Positions 1 to 7,585 of a stretch of 64,000 bases of DNA are shown here, piece after piece. The notes beneath the pieces were generated by a model that saw only the letters and a list, made by a program, of their open reading frames with translations, was not told the origin of the DNA and ran no database searches. The DNA is taken from contig JAUPSS010000006.1 of assembly GCA_040285825.1 (NCBI GenBank), positions 620,001-684,000 on the forward strand, read 5' to 3'. The first letter of the stretch is position 1. The number at the start of each line of letters is the position of its first letter. The position numbers and the translations under genes were made by a program. This DNA is from Eukaryota sp. TZLM1-RC (taxonomy: Eukaryota > Metamonada: BaSk clade).

Positions 1-19
1 TACCGAAGGGGAGTTGACC

Positions 20-247
20 TTAAAATATGAGTGAATTTTTCCAGAATAACAAATTTTTAAAATAAAAAAATTTGATGTGTTTCTCAATGTCACATTCAGC
101 AATAAAACTAAGATCCTTGTCAAACTTCTCCAATAAATTGTTTAACTGGGAATAAATTTCATCCAAATTGCCAAGCCAACATCCAAGAAACTTAAAAGCT
201 TGTTGGTCATAATTGATAAAAGGAATCTGAGCTCCACCAATCATCAA
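20..247 (-). pseudogene. Non-LTR reverse transcriptase fragment (post-catalytic part)
   Basis: This is a 75-residue open stretch without a convincing start. It matches, in order, the minus-strand fragment at 21160-21420: both share the block FINYDQ-x-x-F-(K/R)-FLGC-x-LGN and a following E-K-H-(I/L)-KFF segment. The FLG-x-x-LG block is typical of the region just after the catalytic centre of non-LTR reverse transcriptases. Neither the catalytic YxDD nor an endonuclease part is present, so this is a dead fragment. It lies about 400 bp upstream of the RCC1-type gene; a related fragment also abuts the decayed RCC1 copy near 21.1 kb. Confidence 0.6.
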
Positions 248-641
248 AGATTGTTTTTCTCTACCAATTTATTTATTTATTTATTTATTTATTTAATTTC
301 TTCGTTTAATACAAAAATAGTTGAATTTTGCGTTTTCACTAATTAATGTTCCTACTCCACAAATTTTTGAGAAAACTTAACTATTAATTTTCTACATTGA
401 GCGATAGAAGCACACGAAGTAAAAATTTAGACTTTTGTCCAACCGAAACGACCTTAATGTGGACTAACATAAGCATGAACGGTAATTTGGGACATTTTAC
501 ATCCAATTTATTGTGACAAAACTTTTGCACGTAACTCATTGAACTTTTGGGCCAAAGGTTTCGTAATAAGAATTATGGAATTTAATGGAATGATATTCAA
601 GTATTGAACTTCAACAAAGTCCTCAATCCATTATCACATCA
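248..641. other. Intergenic upstream of the RCC1-type gene; (TTTA)n microsatellite
   Basis: No gene is visible. A run of about seven TTTA units lies at 267-295. The remaining AT-rich sequence should hold the promoter of the gene starting at 642, but I see no motif I can name. Confidence 0.5.
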
Positions 642-3002
642 ATGTCCAAGCACCCTACTCTCTCATCCTACCACGATGTCACGCCTTCTTCTTTACTGAC
701 GTGCTGCCGTGAAGATGCACCGCCTTCTTCGTTTGATTCATACTCTTCCCATTTCCCCTCTTCAATCCCTGTCAACTCTTCTGTGTCTTCCCATCATCCC
801 TCTTCAAGAACCACAGACCTCTCCCCTGACAAAGAAAATTCTTTTCGCCTTTCCCTCACCAGCTCTGTCAATGACGACACGAAATCAAGTTTGCCCTCTA
901 CTGCCTTTCCGTCAGCGATGGACGTGGCTCCAAACCACTATATTATTCAAGAGTCTTCCATATCAAGTGCTTGTGAAGATGTGTCGGCCGACCCAAACCC
1001 CGATCGATCGGACAGGATGGTTGGGATTAAGTCCATTTCTGTGGGTGGTTGCCACACACTTCTTCTCACATATTCTGGTGAGGTTTTTGGTTTGGGGAGT
1101 AATGATTATGGTCAAGTTCTCTATGATGGACCTGAATCAATCAAATCACCGATCAAATTACCTTTAAATGATATTCAAGTTATTTCAGCTAGTATTAATC
1201 ACTCCCTTTCCCTCTCTTTTGACGGTAAGTTGTATGGTTGGGGTAGGAATAGATTAAACCAAATCAATAGATCAAGTAAGGACAAACTACCAATAACTAA
1301 AATAAACATTCCTTGTAAAATTAAGGAAGTTTATTGTGGTGTGTTTTGTTCATTTGCTTTAACCCATGAAGGTCAAGTTGTTAAATGGGGAAATTCGGGA
1401 TCATTTGAATTAATTAAAGGGTTAAATAATATTGTTTCAATGTCCGTGTATGGTTTTTTTTTGGTCGCAGTTGATTTAAATGGTGATTTCTTTCATTTTA
1501 TTGCAAGATACCGAAAACCAAATGAGTTACTGCAAATAGAAGTCACCAAACAGATATCTCCCAAAGAACCATCCCAGGGTTCTTTTTTGTTTGTTTGTAT
1601 TCATTTATTTGTAATTGATGTAAATGGTGATGTTTGGAGGTTCAGCAAGCTTTATAATGATGGCACTTTCAATAACAAACCAACCAAAGTTCCAGGGTTG
1701 AGTAATATTGTTTTTATTAATGGTTGTAATGGTATTTATGCTGCCATTAATAATAGTGGTAAAGTTTTTGTTTGGGGTCAGTTGAGTAGAATAAGTGAGT
1801 TTTATGAAGATAGTGATGAACCAAGATGTATCGAAGCTTTCACTAATGTAGAAGGTATTTCAATAGGTGAAACCTTCCTTTTCGCTTACAACAAGAACAC
1901 TGTTTGGGCTTGGGGAAGGAACGATAAAGGTCAATTAGGTACATGTGATTTGATTGATCGACCACAACCTGTCAAAGTATTTGGATCTGAAATACTTGGC
2001 AGTTTTCGTCATCCAAAGCGGCCTTTGAATAGCATGTTTAGTGGTCTAGTCAAATTAATTTACTTTGAATATTTAAAACAATTGAAAAACTTGTTTGGTA
2101 ATTGTCGTTATCCAAAAGCCAGATTCTATACCAAATTTGGTATTAGCAAAAAGGTTGCCAAAATTGCCATGGAAGTTATCTGTGGTTTTGAATTTTTAAA
2201 AGATCCCCAAAATTTAGATTTAAATGAAAATATTTGTGAATTACAATTGCAATTATCTACTGATTATAATGGTCCTAAAGTTATTAATACTAGAATTAAA
2301 AAACTTGAGGTTCACTTTTATGAGGTTGATAATGATCCAGAATTATTGTCATTTTTCCCAAATGTTGAGGTTATTAGGCTTAATGGACTATTAAGTAATG
2401 ATAGAAGGTTTTCTTTAAACTTTGCACATTTATCAAATCTGAAGTATCTAGAGTTGAGTTATCTATTCAATGTAGAACAACTACCCACCTCACTAGTGAA
2501 GTTAGTGTTTAAACATGGGAACATTAGGGTTACTGATTTAAGCTATCTTACATCATTAAAAGAGTTGGTGGTGATATACGACGTCATTTCACAAAGAATA
2601 TTAGAAGGGAAAATACCCTTACCTCAATCGATTGTGAGATTGGAATCATGTTGTTTTGGATTGTTCAACACTGTCAATATTAAAATACAATTACCCAACT
2701 TGGAGGAGTTGGTAATTCATGACGCAGTTCCCGCCAATATCACTGAACAAAACTTTCTTTCTTTGAAATTTATTCAATTTATTAAATCAAATGAATACAG
2801 CCTGCCAAATTCTCCCCTATTTCCGACAACACTTATTAATCAAGGTTTAATTAAATCTGTTAAACTAATCAAGAATCGATATTTAGTTGAATTATCTTGT
2901 TTTCCATGGTGGATTCAGTATCCAGCTAAAAGGTTTTTGATTGATATTTTTCATGATTATTTAGATGAAACTGAGGAAGCTTATAAGAAAGGAATAGTTT
3001 AA
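642..3002 (+). CDS. RCC1-repeat protein with C-terminal leucine-rich-like region
   Basis: A 786-residue intronless gene from a clear ATG to TAA. Residues 1-120 are rich in Ser and Pro and look disordered. From about 126 to 460 come RCC1-type propeller repeats, recognisable by blocks such as GEVFGLGSNDYGQV, GKLYGWG, VVKWGN, KVFVWG and WAWGRNDKGQLG. Residues about 520-760 form leucine-rich-like repeats (LPTSLVKL, LPQSIVRL, LPNLEEL), similar to FNIP/LRR arrays of protists. RCC1 propellers bind chromatin, small GTPases or other partners; the specific role here is unknown. The first 380 bases use many more C-ending codons than the rest. A decayed paralogue lies at 19333-21115 and a smaller piece at 27280-27544, so this is a multi-copy family. 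Confidence 0.85.
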   Translation: MSKHPTLSSYHDVTPSSLLTCCREDAPPSSFDSYSSHFPSSIPVNSSVSSHHPSSRTTDLSPDKENSFRLSLTSSVNDDTKSSLPSTAFPSAMDVAPNHYIIQESSISSACEDVSADPNPDRSDRMVGIKSISVGGCHTLLLTYSGEVFGLGSNDYGQVLYDGPESIKSPIKLPLNDIQVISASINHSLSLSFDGKLYGWGRNRLNQINRSSKDKLPITKINIPCKIKEVYCGVFCSFALTHEGQVVKWGNSGSFELIKGLNNIVSMSVYGFFLVAVDLNGDFFHFIARYRKPNELLQIEVTKQISPKEPSQGSFLFVCIHLFVIDVNGDVWRFSKLYNDGTFNNKPTKVPGLSNIVFINGCNGIYAAINNSGKVFVWGQLSRISEFYEDSDEPRCIEAFTNVEGISIGETFLFAYNKNTVWAWGRNDKGQLGTCDLIDRPQPVKVFGSEILGSFRHPKRPLNSMFSGLVKLIYFEYLKQLKNLFGNCRYPKARFYTKFGISKKVAKIAMEVICGFEFLKDPQNLDLNENICELQLQLSTDYNGPKVINTRIKKLEVHFYEVDNDPELLSFFPNVEVIRLNGLLSNDRRFSLNFAHLSNLKYLELSYLFNVEQLPTSLVKLVFKHGNIRVTDLSYLTSLKELVVIYDVISQRILEGKIPLPQSIVRLESCCFGLFNTVNIKIQLPNLEELVIHDAVPANITEQNFLSLKFIQFIKSNEYSLPNSPLFPTTLINQGLIKSVKLIKNRYLVELSCFPWWIQYPAKRFLIDIFHDYLDETEEAYKKGIV
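1000..1011. repeat. Palindromic 12-mer CCGATCGATCGG, copy 1
   Basis: A perfect palindrome within the RCC1-type coding region. It is the end of a 29-base block (983-1011) that recurs with three mismatches, reverse-complemented, at 19114-19142. The same 12-mer recurs at 34796 and 47939. Confidence 0.7.
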
Positions 3003-3380
3003 CTTAATGATTGGTTTTTTTGGTTCTTTGTGATTATTATTTTCAACAATTTTATAAATGATTTTATTTATTTTTTTCCCGAAATTATGGGGATTTAAAT
3101 TCATAACCCAGTAGTACATAATTTACTTTTATTGATTGTATCTTTTTGACTAAAAACAAAAATATTTTGTTAAAATTTAATATTGTTTTAAATTTTTCTG
3201 ACCAAATACACCACAAAATGAATCATAAATACTTTTTGTGGCTGTAACAGTGAAACGTGGTGAAAAGTTAACTTTATACAAACAAAACTATGAGAGTAAT
3301 GAAACTACCATCTACATCATGAATCAACATATTTACGAGATAAAAAATTTGGGTGAAAAAATCTGGAATTGGAATCCAAA
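3003..3380. other. Intergenic sequence and target of the LTR element
   Basis: AT-rich flank downstream of the RCC1-type gene. A short open frame (3238 to the element boundary, GTG start only) runs into the LTR and would stop two codons past the insertion point in the empty site, so I do not call it a gene. The last four bases, CAAA, are repeated just after the element. Confidence 0.6.
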
Positions 3381-3550
3381 TGTTAGCCAGGCTAAACTCC
3401 TCTTGCCGATTTCGGAAAGTATGACGTGATGTATCACGTCAACATTAGTTTAAATTTGTTATTGTTTAGTTTATTTTGATTTTCTACCTCTGTTCTATAA
3501 ACATCTGTTTTTATTCGTTTATGGAAAACCAACGTGCACTAAAGCCAACA
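3381..3550 (+). repeat. 5' LTR of element A
   Basis: A 170-bp LTR with TGTT...AACA ends. It contains the palindrome at 3422-3441 and, unusually, the ATG of ORF1 at 3521, so the LTR encodes the first ten residues of that protein. Confidence 0.92.
3422..3441. promoter_or_regulatory. TGACGTG palindrome in the 5' LTR
   Basis: TGACGTGAT-GT-ATCACGTCA is a perfect 9-bp inverted repeat with a 2-bp spacer. TGACGTG/CACGTCA is a classic bZIP (CRE/G-box-like) half site, so this may be an LTR enhancer or promoter element. In the 3' LTR one arm carries a C-to-G change at 10597. The LTR of the gag-only element also has CACGTCA (28816-28822). Confidence 0.5.
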
Positions 3551-3922
3551 GTAATTACTGTGGACCCCAGAGAATCCTCCTCCGTAGCCAGGTACCCTCA
3601 AGTCGCTCCTTATTTACAACACACTGGTCGAGAAGCCATCTCCCAGTATGTGGAAGCGCTTAAGGTGTACGCATCCCGTATGTCCTCCAATCATGTCTCG
3701 TCAGACATGACAAGAAGATATCCGTCTTCTACTCACTCACAGTCTCCCTCCAGTACGAAGGCATCCGAGTCCTCCTCCTGCGATTCTGACCGAGAAGCTA
3801 TCAAGGCTCTCGCCCAAGAAGTCGCTGCTCTGAAATCCCAACTTTCTCTCACCGAGAATTCCGAATTGAGCACTGAAGACACCTCCGAATCTACCCCTGT
3901 CTCCACGAACGAGAAAACCTAG
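3521..3922 (+). CDS. Element A ORF1, small Ser-rich protein starting inside the LTR
   Basis: A 133-residue ORF from the first ATG after the likely LTR promoter to a TAG. The start lies in the LTR; the same start is present in the 3' LTR but soon hits a stop. The C-terminal half is Ser- and Glu-rich with a short heptad-like stretch (IKALAQEVAALKSQL), suggesting a small coiled coil. The next reading frame (Gag-Pol) has its first ATG 40 bases after this stop, in the +1 frame, so Gag-Pol would need reinitiation or frameshifting. It may be an N-terminal part of Gag; I recognise no domain. Confidence 0.6.
   Translation: MENQRALKPTVITVDPRESSSVARYPQVAPYLQHTGREAISQYVEALKVYASRMSSNHVSSDMTRRYPSSTHSQSPSSTKASESSSCDSDREAIKALAQEVAALKSQLSLTENSELSTEDTSESTPVSTNEKT
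3548..3561. other. Self-complementary ACAGTAATTACTGT at the LTR/internal junction (primer-site region)
   Basis: A perfect 14-bp palindrome covers the last three LTR bases and the first eleven internal bases, where the primer binding site should be. No TGG-start tRNA complement is seen. The core GTAATTACT is kept after the LTR-like sequences at 44814 and 60281, so it is under constraint or shared by descent. Confidence 0.45.
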
Positions 3923-3962
3923 TTCGACCTTGAACCCTCGAAACTTCAAACTTCCCTCCGAG

Positions 3963-6900
3963 ATGGATTTTGAAGAAAGTCAAGACCCGCCTTCTGATTC
4001 CTCCGATACTACCAATGTCGCCACCTTCGAAAGACGCCGCCTCGTCTCTGAAAATCAGCTTCATCAAGCCATGCTGCCGTACGTGTTATGTACTATTGCC
4101 CCCGTGGTGTTGGAAACCTTCGAGATCTTCGAAGGAATCGATCCCAACGACCCTGAAGCCGTCCTTTCCCACTTGTTATCCTTTTGCCGTTTTGAAGACT
4201 CTGCTGAGGCTTATCACAAGCTTCAATCTCTGAAACTCAATCTGTCCGCCCCAACCGCTGAAGAAGCCATCACTTCTTACATCTCTGTCTTCCTCAAGAA
4301 ACTCCGACTCTGTCCCTCCGAACTACCTGAATCTGCTCGTATGAAGTTCTTTACGAATGGAATACGCCCCGAGAGACTCCGCTTTATCATCCGAACCGAC
4401 ATAGAAACTGGCTCTATTGGTAGCTTCTCCTCCTTAGTCTCTCACCTCCGTCAACTTCTCCCCTCCTATCACCTCCCGTACTCTGCTTACTATACTCTGC
4501 ATGGCCAAAACTTTCCTCCTCCTAGATCTCAACCCTCTCGTCAGAACTCTCGAACTCCTCAGGCCCACCGCTCTGCTAATAAGTCTTATTCTGTCCGCTC
4601 CACCCCTAAGTCCTCGCCTTCCCGTCAAAGTCCTCGTTCTGAGCAAAAATATCTCTCTCCTCAGAAGTCTCCCACTCCCATAACTTGTTTTTATTGCAAG
4701 GAGCCCGGCCATATGGTGAAGGACTGCCCAAAGCCTGGATGCAAAGCCAGCAAACCTCGAAAATATGGAAACAATCCTACCCTCCAAAGAAAGCACAACC
4801 TTCGCCGCCAAGTCAACCAAGTAACTGACGCCAACCCTGAAGAGCCTCAAGTTAATTTTATCGTTGATTCGATTCAGTCCGCCTTGAAAGAAGATACTGC
4901 CGTCGAGAGCATCAACCCGCATGGAGTAATGTCCTCATCCTCCTCTAGTTGTGATAATGATTCTTCTAGTTTGACCCTCAACCCTTTCTCCTCAATAAAC
5001 CTTTATAACTACTCGACATCTCCATCAACATCCAGAAGCTCAACACCCTCCCAGTCGTTCTCTGAAGCACAAGAGTTTCAAGAACTCTTCGATAACTTAG
5101 ATTCAATAGCCCCTCCTGCCTCAGATACCAGCCACGCTCTTATCTCTCGTTCTCTCTCATCCTCCTCTGAACCATCCTCTAATCCTATGTCTAATTCTAG
5201 CGAGTTAGTTTCGAAAGTTTCTTCAAGCTTATCTCATGTGGTACCGCCAGGAAAGGCTCCCTCCCGTAACATAGACTCTTTGTCGTTGGAAGCTAATCCC
5301 GACCTCGACACTGAGTCTGGGCTGGTTGACGCCTACTGTGCTTACGCCGACGGTGGAGTAACGCATGATGCCTCTGAATTAACCGAGAAACGCTCCATGA
5401 ACAAGACCAAAGGATCTAAGGAATTGTTCAAGAAGGACGACTCCTTCGCTAAGCCTACGATCTCAATATTTGAGAAAGAACTCAACAAGCCTGTAGACAA
5501 GAAGCTGCTCCACTTGAAGATCCTAGTCGATGAACAGACCTTCCTGTACGGAATGGTAGACACTGGAGCCACTATCTCTTGTATCTCTGAAGATCTAACC
5601 AAAAAGGCCAAGCTCCAACCCACGAATAACTCTCTTGAAGTAGGACTAGCTGATCGGACTAAAGTTGTCCGCCCCCTTGTTTCTGGAAAGCTCGCCTTCT
5701 CTCTCGGAGGCGCCGCTAAGCTCACCTTTATCGACGTAACCCTTGCTGTACTCCCTTGCCAGAATTCATGTATCATTGGTTGCGACCTCCTCAAAAGACT
5801 CGGCATCCTAACCAATGACTACCTCTTCCTTAACCTATCTGATAAAAATTATCAGTTAATGGAAGATGAATCAATCCCTGATCTGTTCATTCCTCCGTCT
5901 GACCGAGTCTCTTCTCTCTCCGCTCTCCCTGATCTGGACAAAACCTCGTTTCTGCTGAACGACCCTGCTCTGGAAACTTCGATCAAAGATTTATTGTTCA
6001 AATACCCAGAAGTATTTTCAAAGCTTCCAGCCCCTGAAGGTATATACTGTCCACCGATGCGCATTCCTTTCCACGATGAATCCAAGATTGTTTCTAAGAA
6101 ATTCCGTTACCTGTCCCCGGCTAAGCTAAAGGTTGCCAACGAAGAAATGGACGTGCTCGTAAACAATGGTTTTGCTGTGCCCTATGATGGACCCTGGAGC
6201 TCGCCCATATGTCTTGTCCAACGCCTTGGGAAACCTCCTCGTCTAACTGGAGATTACTCCGGTGTTGGAGGCATCAACGACCTAACTGTCCCTGTTCCAG
6301 CCGATTTGCCCAAGATTTCTGATGTCTGTGAGTTCCTTTCTGGTAATAAATACATTGCCACCCTGGATTTGCCAAAAGCCTTCTGGCAGTTAAATCTGTA
6401 TCCCGACGATCAAGAGAAATCGGCCATAGCCATCCCTGGAAGGAAGATCAAATACACTCGCGCTGCTTTTGGCCTAAAGAATGTTCCTGCTGTGTTTCAA
6501 AACCTCATGAAAGGTATTTTTGACTCTGAAGGAGTATTCATCTATATGGATGATATCATCATAGCCGCCTCAACGAAAGAAGCCTTCTTACAAAGAATAG
6601 ACTACATCCTGTCTCGTGCTGGCCGTTATCGTGTGAGAATCGGTCTTCACAAGTGTTCCTTCCAGACCGACCGACATCCAATCAAGATACTTGGAACCAT
6701 CTTTGAAGATGGAAAGCGCCGCATCGATCCCTCCAAGATAGAAACCGTACGTAACTTAGCCCCTCCGACTTCCATCCCCGAACTCCGATCCTTCACTGGC
6801 TCGATCAATTTTCTCCGTGACTGGCTCCCATCTGTGTCCAAAGAACTTGCCCCCTTAACTGCATTATTGAAGAACAAACCCAAACGCATCAAGTTAGGAC

Positions 6901-7088
6901 CTCAAGAACTCCAATGCTTCAACAATATCAAGGAAATGGTGATTAATAGCCTTCCTCTCGCCTTACCTGACCCAGATGACACAATTCTTGTGTCCACCGA
7001 CGCATCTGACAAAGCTATCGCTGGTATTGTCTGGAAAGAGTTAGAACCTTGCCCCCCCCAGGAACCTGCCTTTCAAAACGCAAGGTAA
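3963..7088 (+). CDS. Element A Gag-protease-reverse transcriptase-(start of RNase H)
   Basis: The ORF is open from before 3930; the first ATG is at 3963. Gag capsid-like helices come first (to about residue 170), then a basic Ser/Arg region and a CCHC knuckle (CFYCKEPGHMVKDC, bases 4686-4727). The retropepsin motif MVDTGATISC lies near 5557, with its hydrophobic partner IIGCDLL near 5773. Reverse transcriptase follows, with LDLPKAFWQ, AFGLKNVPAVFQ and the catalytic YMDD at 6543-6554. RNase H starts with the catalytic Asp of STDAS near 6994. The frame then ends at 7088, just after a C8 run; the rest of RNase H continues in the -1 frame. The Gag is recognisably related to that of the gag-only element at 28905-29657. 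Confidence 0.92.
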   Translation: MDFEESQDPPSDSSDTTNVATFERRRLVSENQLHQAMLPYVLCTIAPVVLETFEIFEGIDPNDPEAVLSHLLSFCRFEDSAEAYHKLQSLKLNLSAPTAEEAITSYISVFLKKLRLCPSELPESARMKFFTNGIRPERLRFIIRTDIETGSIGSFSSLVSHLRQLLPSYHLPYSAYYTLHGQNFPPPRSQPSRQNSRTPQAHRSANKSYSVRSTPKSSPSRQSPRSEQKYLSPQKSPTPITCFYCKEPGHMVKDCPKPGCKASKPRKYGNNPTLQRKHNLRRQVNQVTDANPEEPQVNFIVDSIQSALKEDTAVESINPHGVMSSSSSSCDNDSSSLTLNPFSSINLYNYSTSPSTSRSSTPSQSFSEAQEFQELFDNLDSIAPPASDTSHALISRSLSSSSEPSSNPMSNSSELVSKVSSSLSHVVPPGKAPSRNIDSLSLEANPDLDTESGLVDAYCAYADGGVTHDASELTEKRSMNKTKGSKELFKKDDSFAKPTISIFEKELNKPVDKKLLHLKILVDEQTFLYGMVDTGATISCISEDLTKKAKLQPTNNSLEVGLADRTKVVRPLVSGKLAFSLGGAAKLTFIDVTLAVLPCQNSCIIGCDLLKRLGILTNDYLFLNLSDKNYQLMEDESIPDLFIPPSDRVSSLSALPDLDKTSFLLNDPALETSIKDLLFKYPEVFSKLPAPEGIYCPPMRIPFHDESKIVSKKFRYLSPAKLKVANEEMDVLVNNGFAVPYDGPWSSPICLVQRLGKPPRLTGDYSGVGGINDLTVPVPADLPKISDVCEFLSGNKYIATLDLPKAFWQLNLYPDDQEKSAIAIPGRKIKYTRAAFGLKNVPAVFQNLMKGIFDSEGVFIYMDDIIIAASTKEAFLQRIDYILSRAGRYRVRIGLHKCSFQTDRHPIKILGTIFEDGKRRIDPSKIETVRNLAPPTSIPELRSFTGSINFLRDWLPSVSKELAPLTALLKNKPKRIKLGPQELQCFNNIKEMVINSLPLALPDPDDTILVSTDASDKAIAGIVWKELEPCPPQEPAFQNAR

Positions 7089-7585
7089 TGCCCGTGTCTT
7101 TCTACTCACGTATTCTGACTCCTTCACAACAGCGATGGTCCACCCTTCAGAAAGAGCTTTTCGCTATAGTTATGACGTTGAACCAACCCAATCTCTCGTC
7201 ATATCTTCTGACTAAGCACCTAACCATTTTCTGCGATCACAAGAACCTTGAATATTTGTTCTCTTGCCCCGACAACAATCGAGTTGTTCTCCGATGGATC
7301 CCCGTCTTTCAGTCCTTCTCCTTCGACTGCGTTCACATTGAAGGAACTAAGAACTACTGGGCTGACTACTTATCTAGGGCTAACTATGTCGAAACAGCTT
7401 CAAAGAAGAAGGAAAAAGAAGAGAAGAAGACCAGAAGTGTCTTTGACAACCCTGCGCCCGCCCTGTGCTGCATGATGACTCATCGAGGATCGGCCAGATC
7501 TCCTCTGTGGGATTACCTGAACCTCGACGATCTGATGCACCCCTCCCCTCATTGGTACGACATTGACTTCGATACCACTCGTTGA
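7049..7585 (+). CDS. Element A RNase H remainder, -1 frame
   Basis: This frame continues RNase H without loss: MPVSFYSRILTPSQQRW, then LQKELFAIV and CDHKNLEYLF follow in the usual Ty3/gypsy order. It has no ATG at the right place, so it depends on a -1 frame change at C8 (7052-7059) or is the result of one lost base. It ends at TGA 7583-7585. The following sequence is open in the same frame through to the integrase, so that TGA is a single in-frame stop inside Pol. Confidence 0.85.
   Translation: MPPPGTCLSKRKVMPVSFYSRILTPSQQRWSTLQKELFAIVMTLNQPNLSSYLLTKHLTIFCDHKNLEYLFSCPDNNRVVLRWIPVFQSFSFDCVHIEGTKNYWADYLSRANYVETASKKKEKEEKKTRSVFDNPAPALCCMMTHRGSARSPLWDYLNLDDLMHPSPHWYDIDFDTTR
7052..7059 (+). other. 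C8 run at the Pol frame change
   Basis: Eight consecutive C bases sit where the RNase H reading must move by -1. Either programmed slippage, a real one-base deletion or an assembly error at a homopolymer would explain it. Confidence 0.6.

Noticed and set aside
267-295. TTTA array as a possible CRISPR or satellite
   Set aside because: Simple microsatellite with no spacers.
3238-3429. 63-codon open frame before element A
   Set aside because: It starts with GTG, runs into the LTR, and would stop at once in the uninserted sequence.
4434-4922. Long minus-strand frames inside element A (also 5342-5815, 5852-6085)
   Set aside because: Shadows of the C-rich gag-pol coding strand, without independent features.
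7583-7585. TGA as a sense codon in this organism
   Set aside because: The kinase gene at 12017 ends properly at TGA, so a genome-wide reassignment is unlikely.
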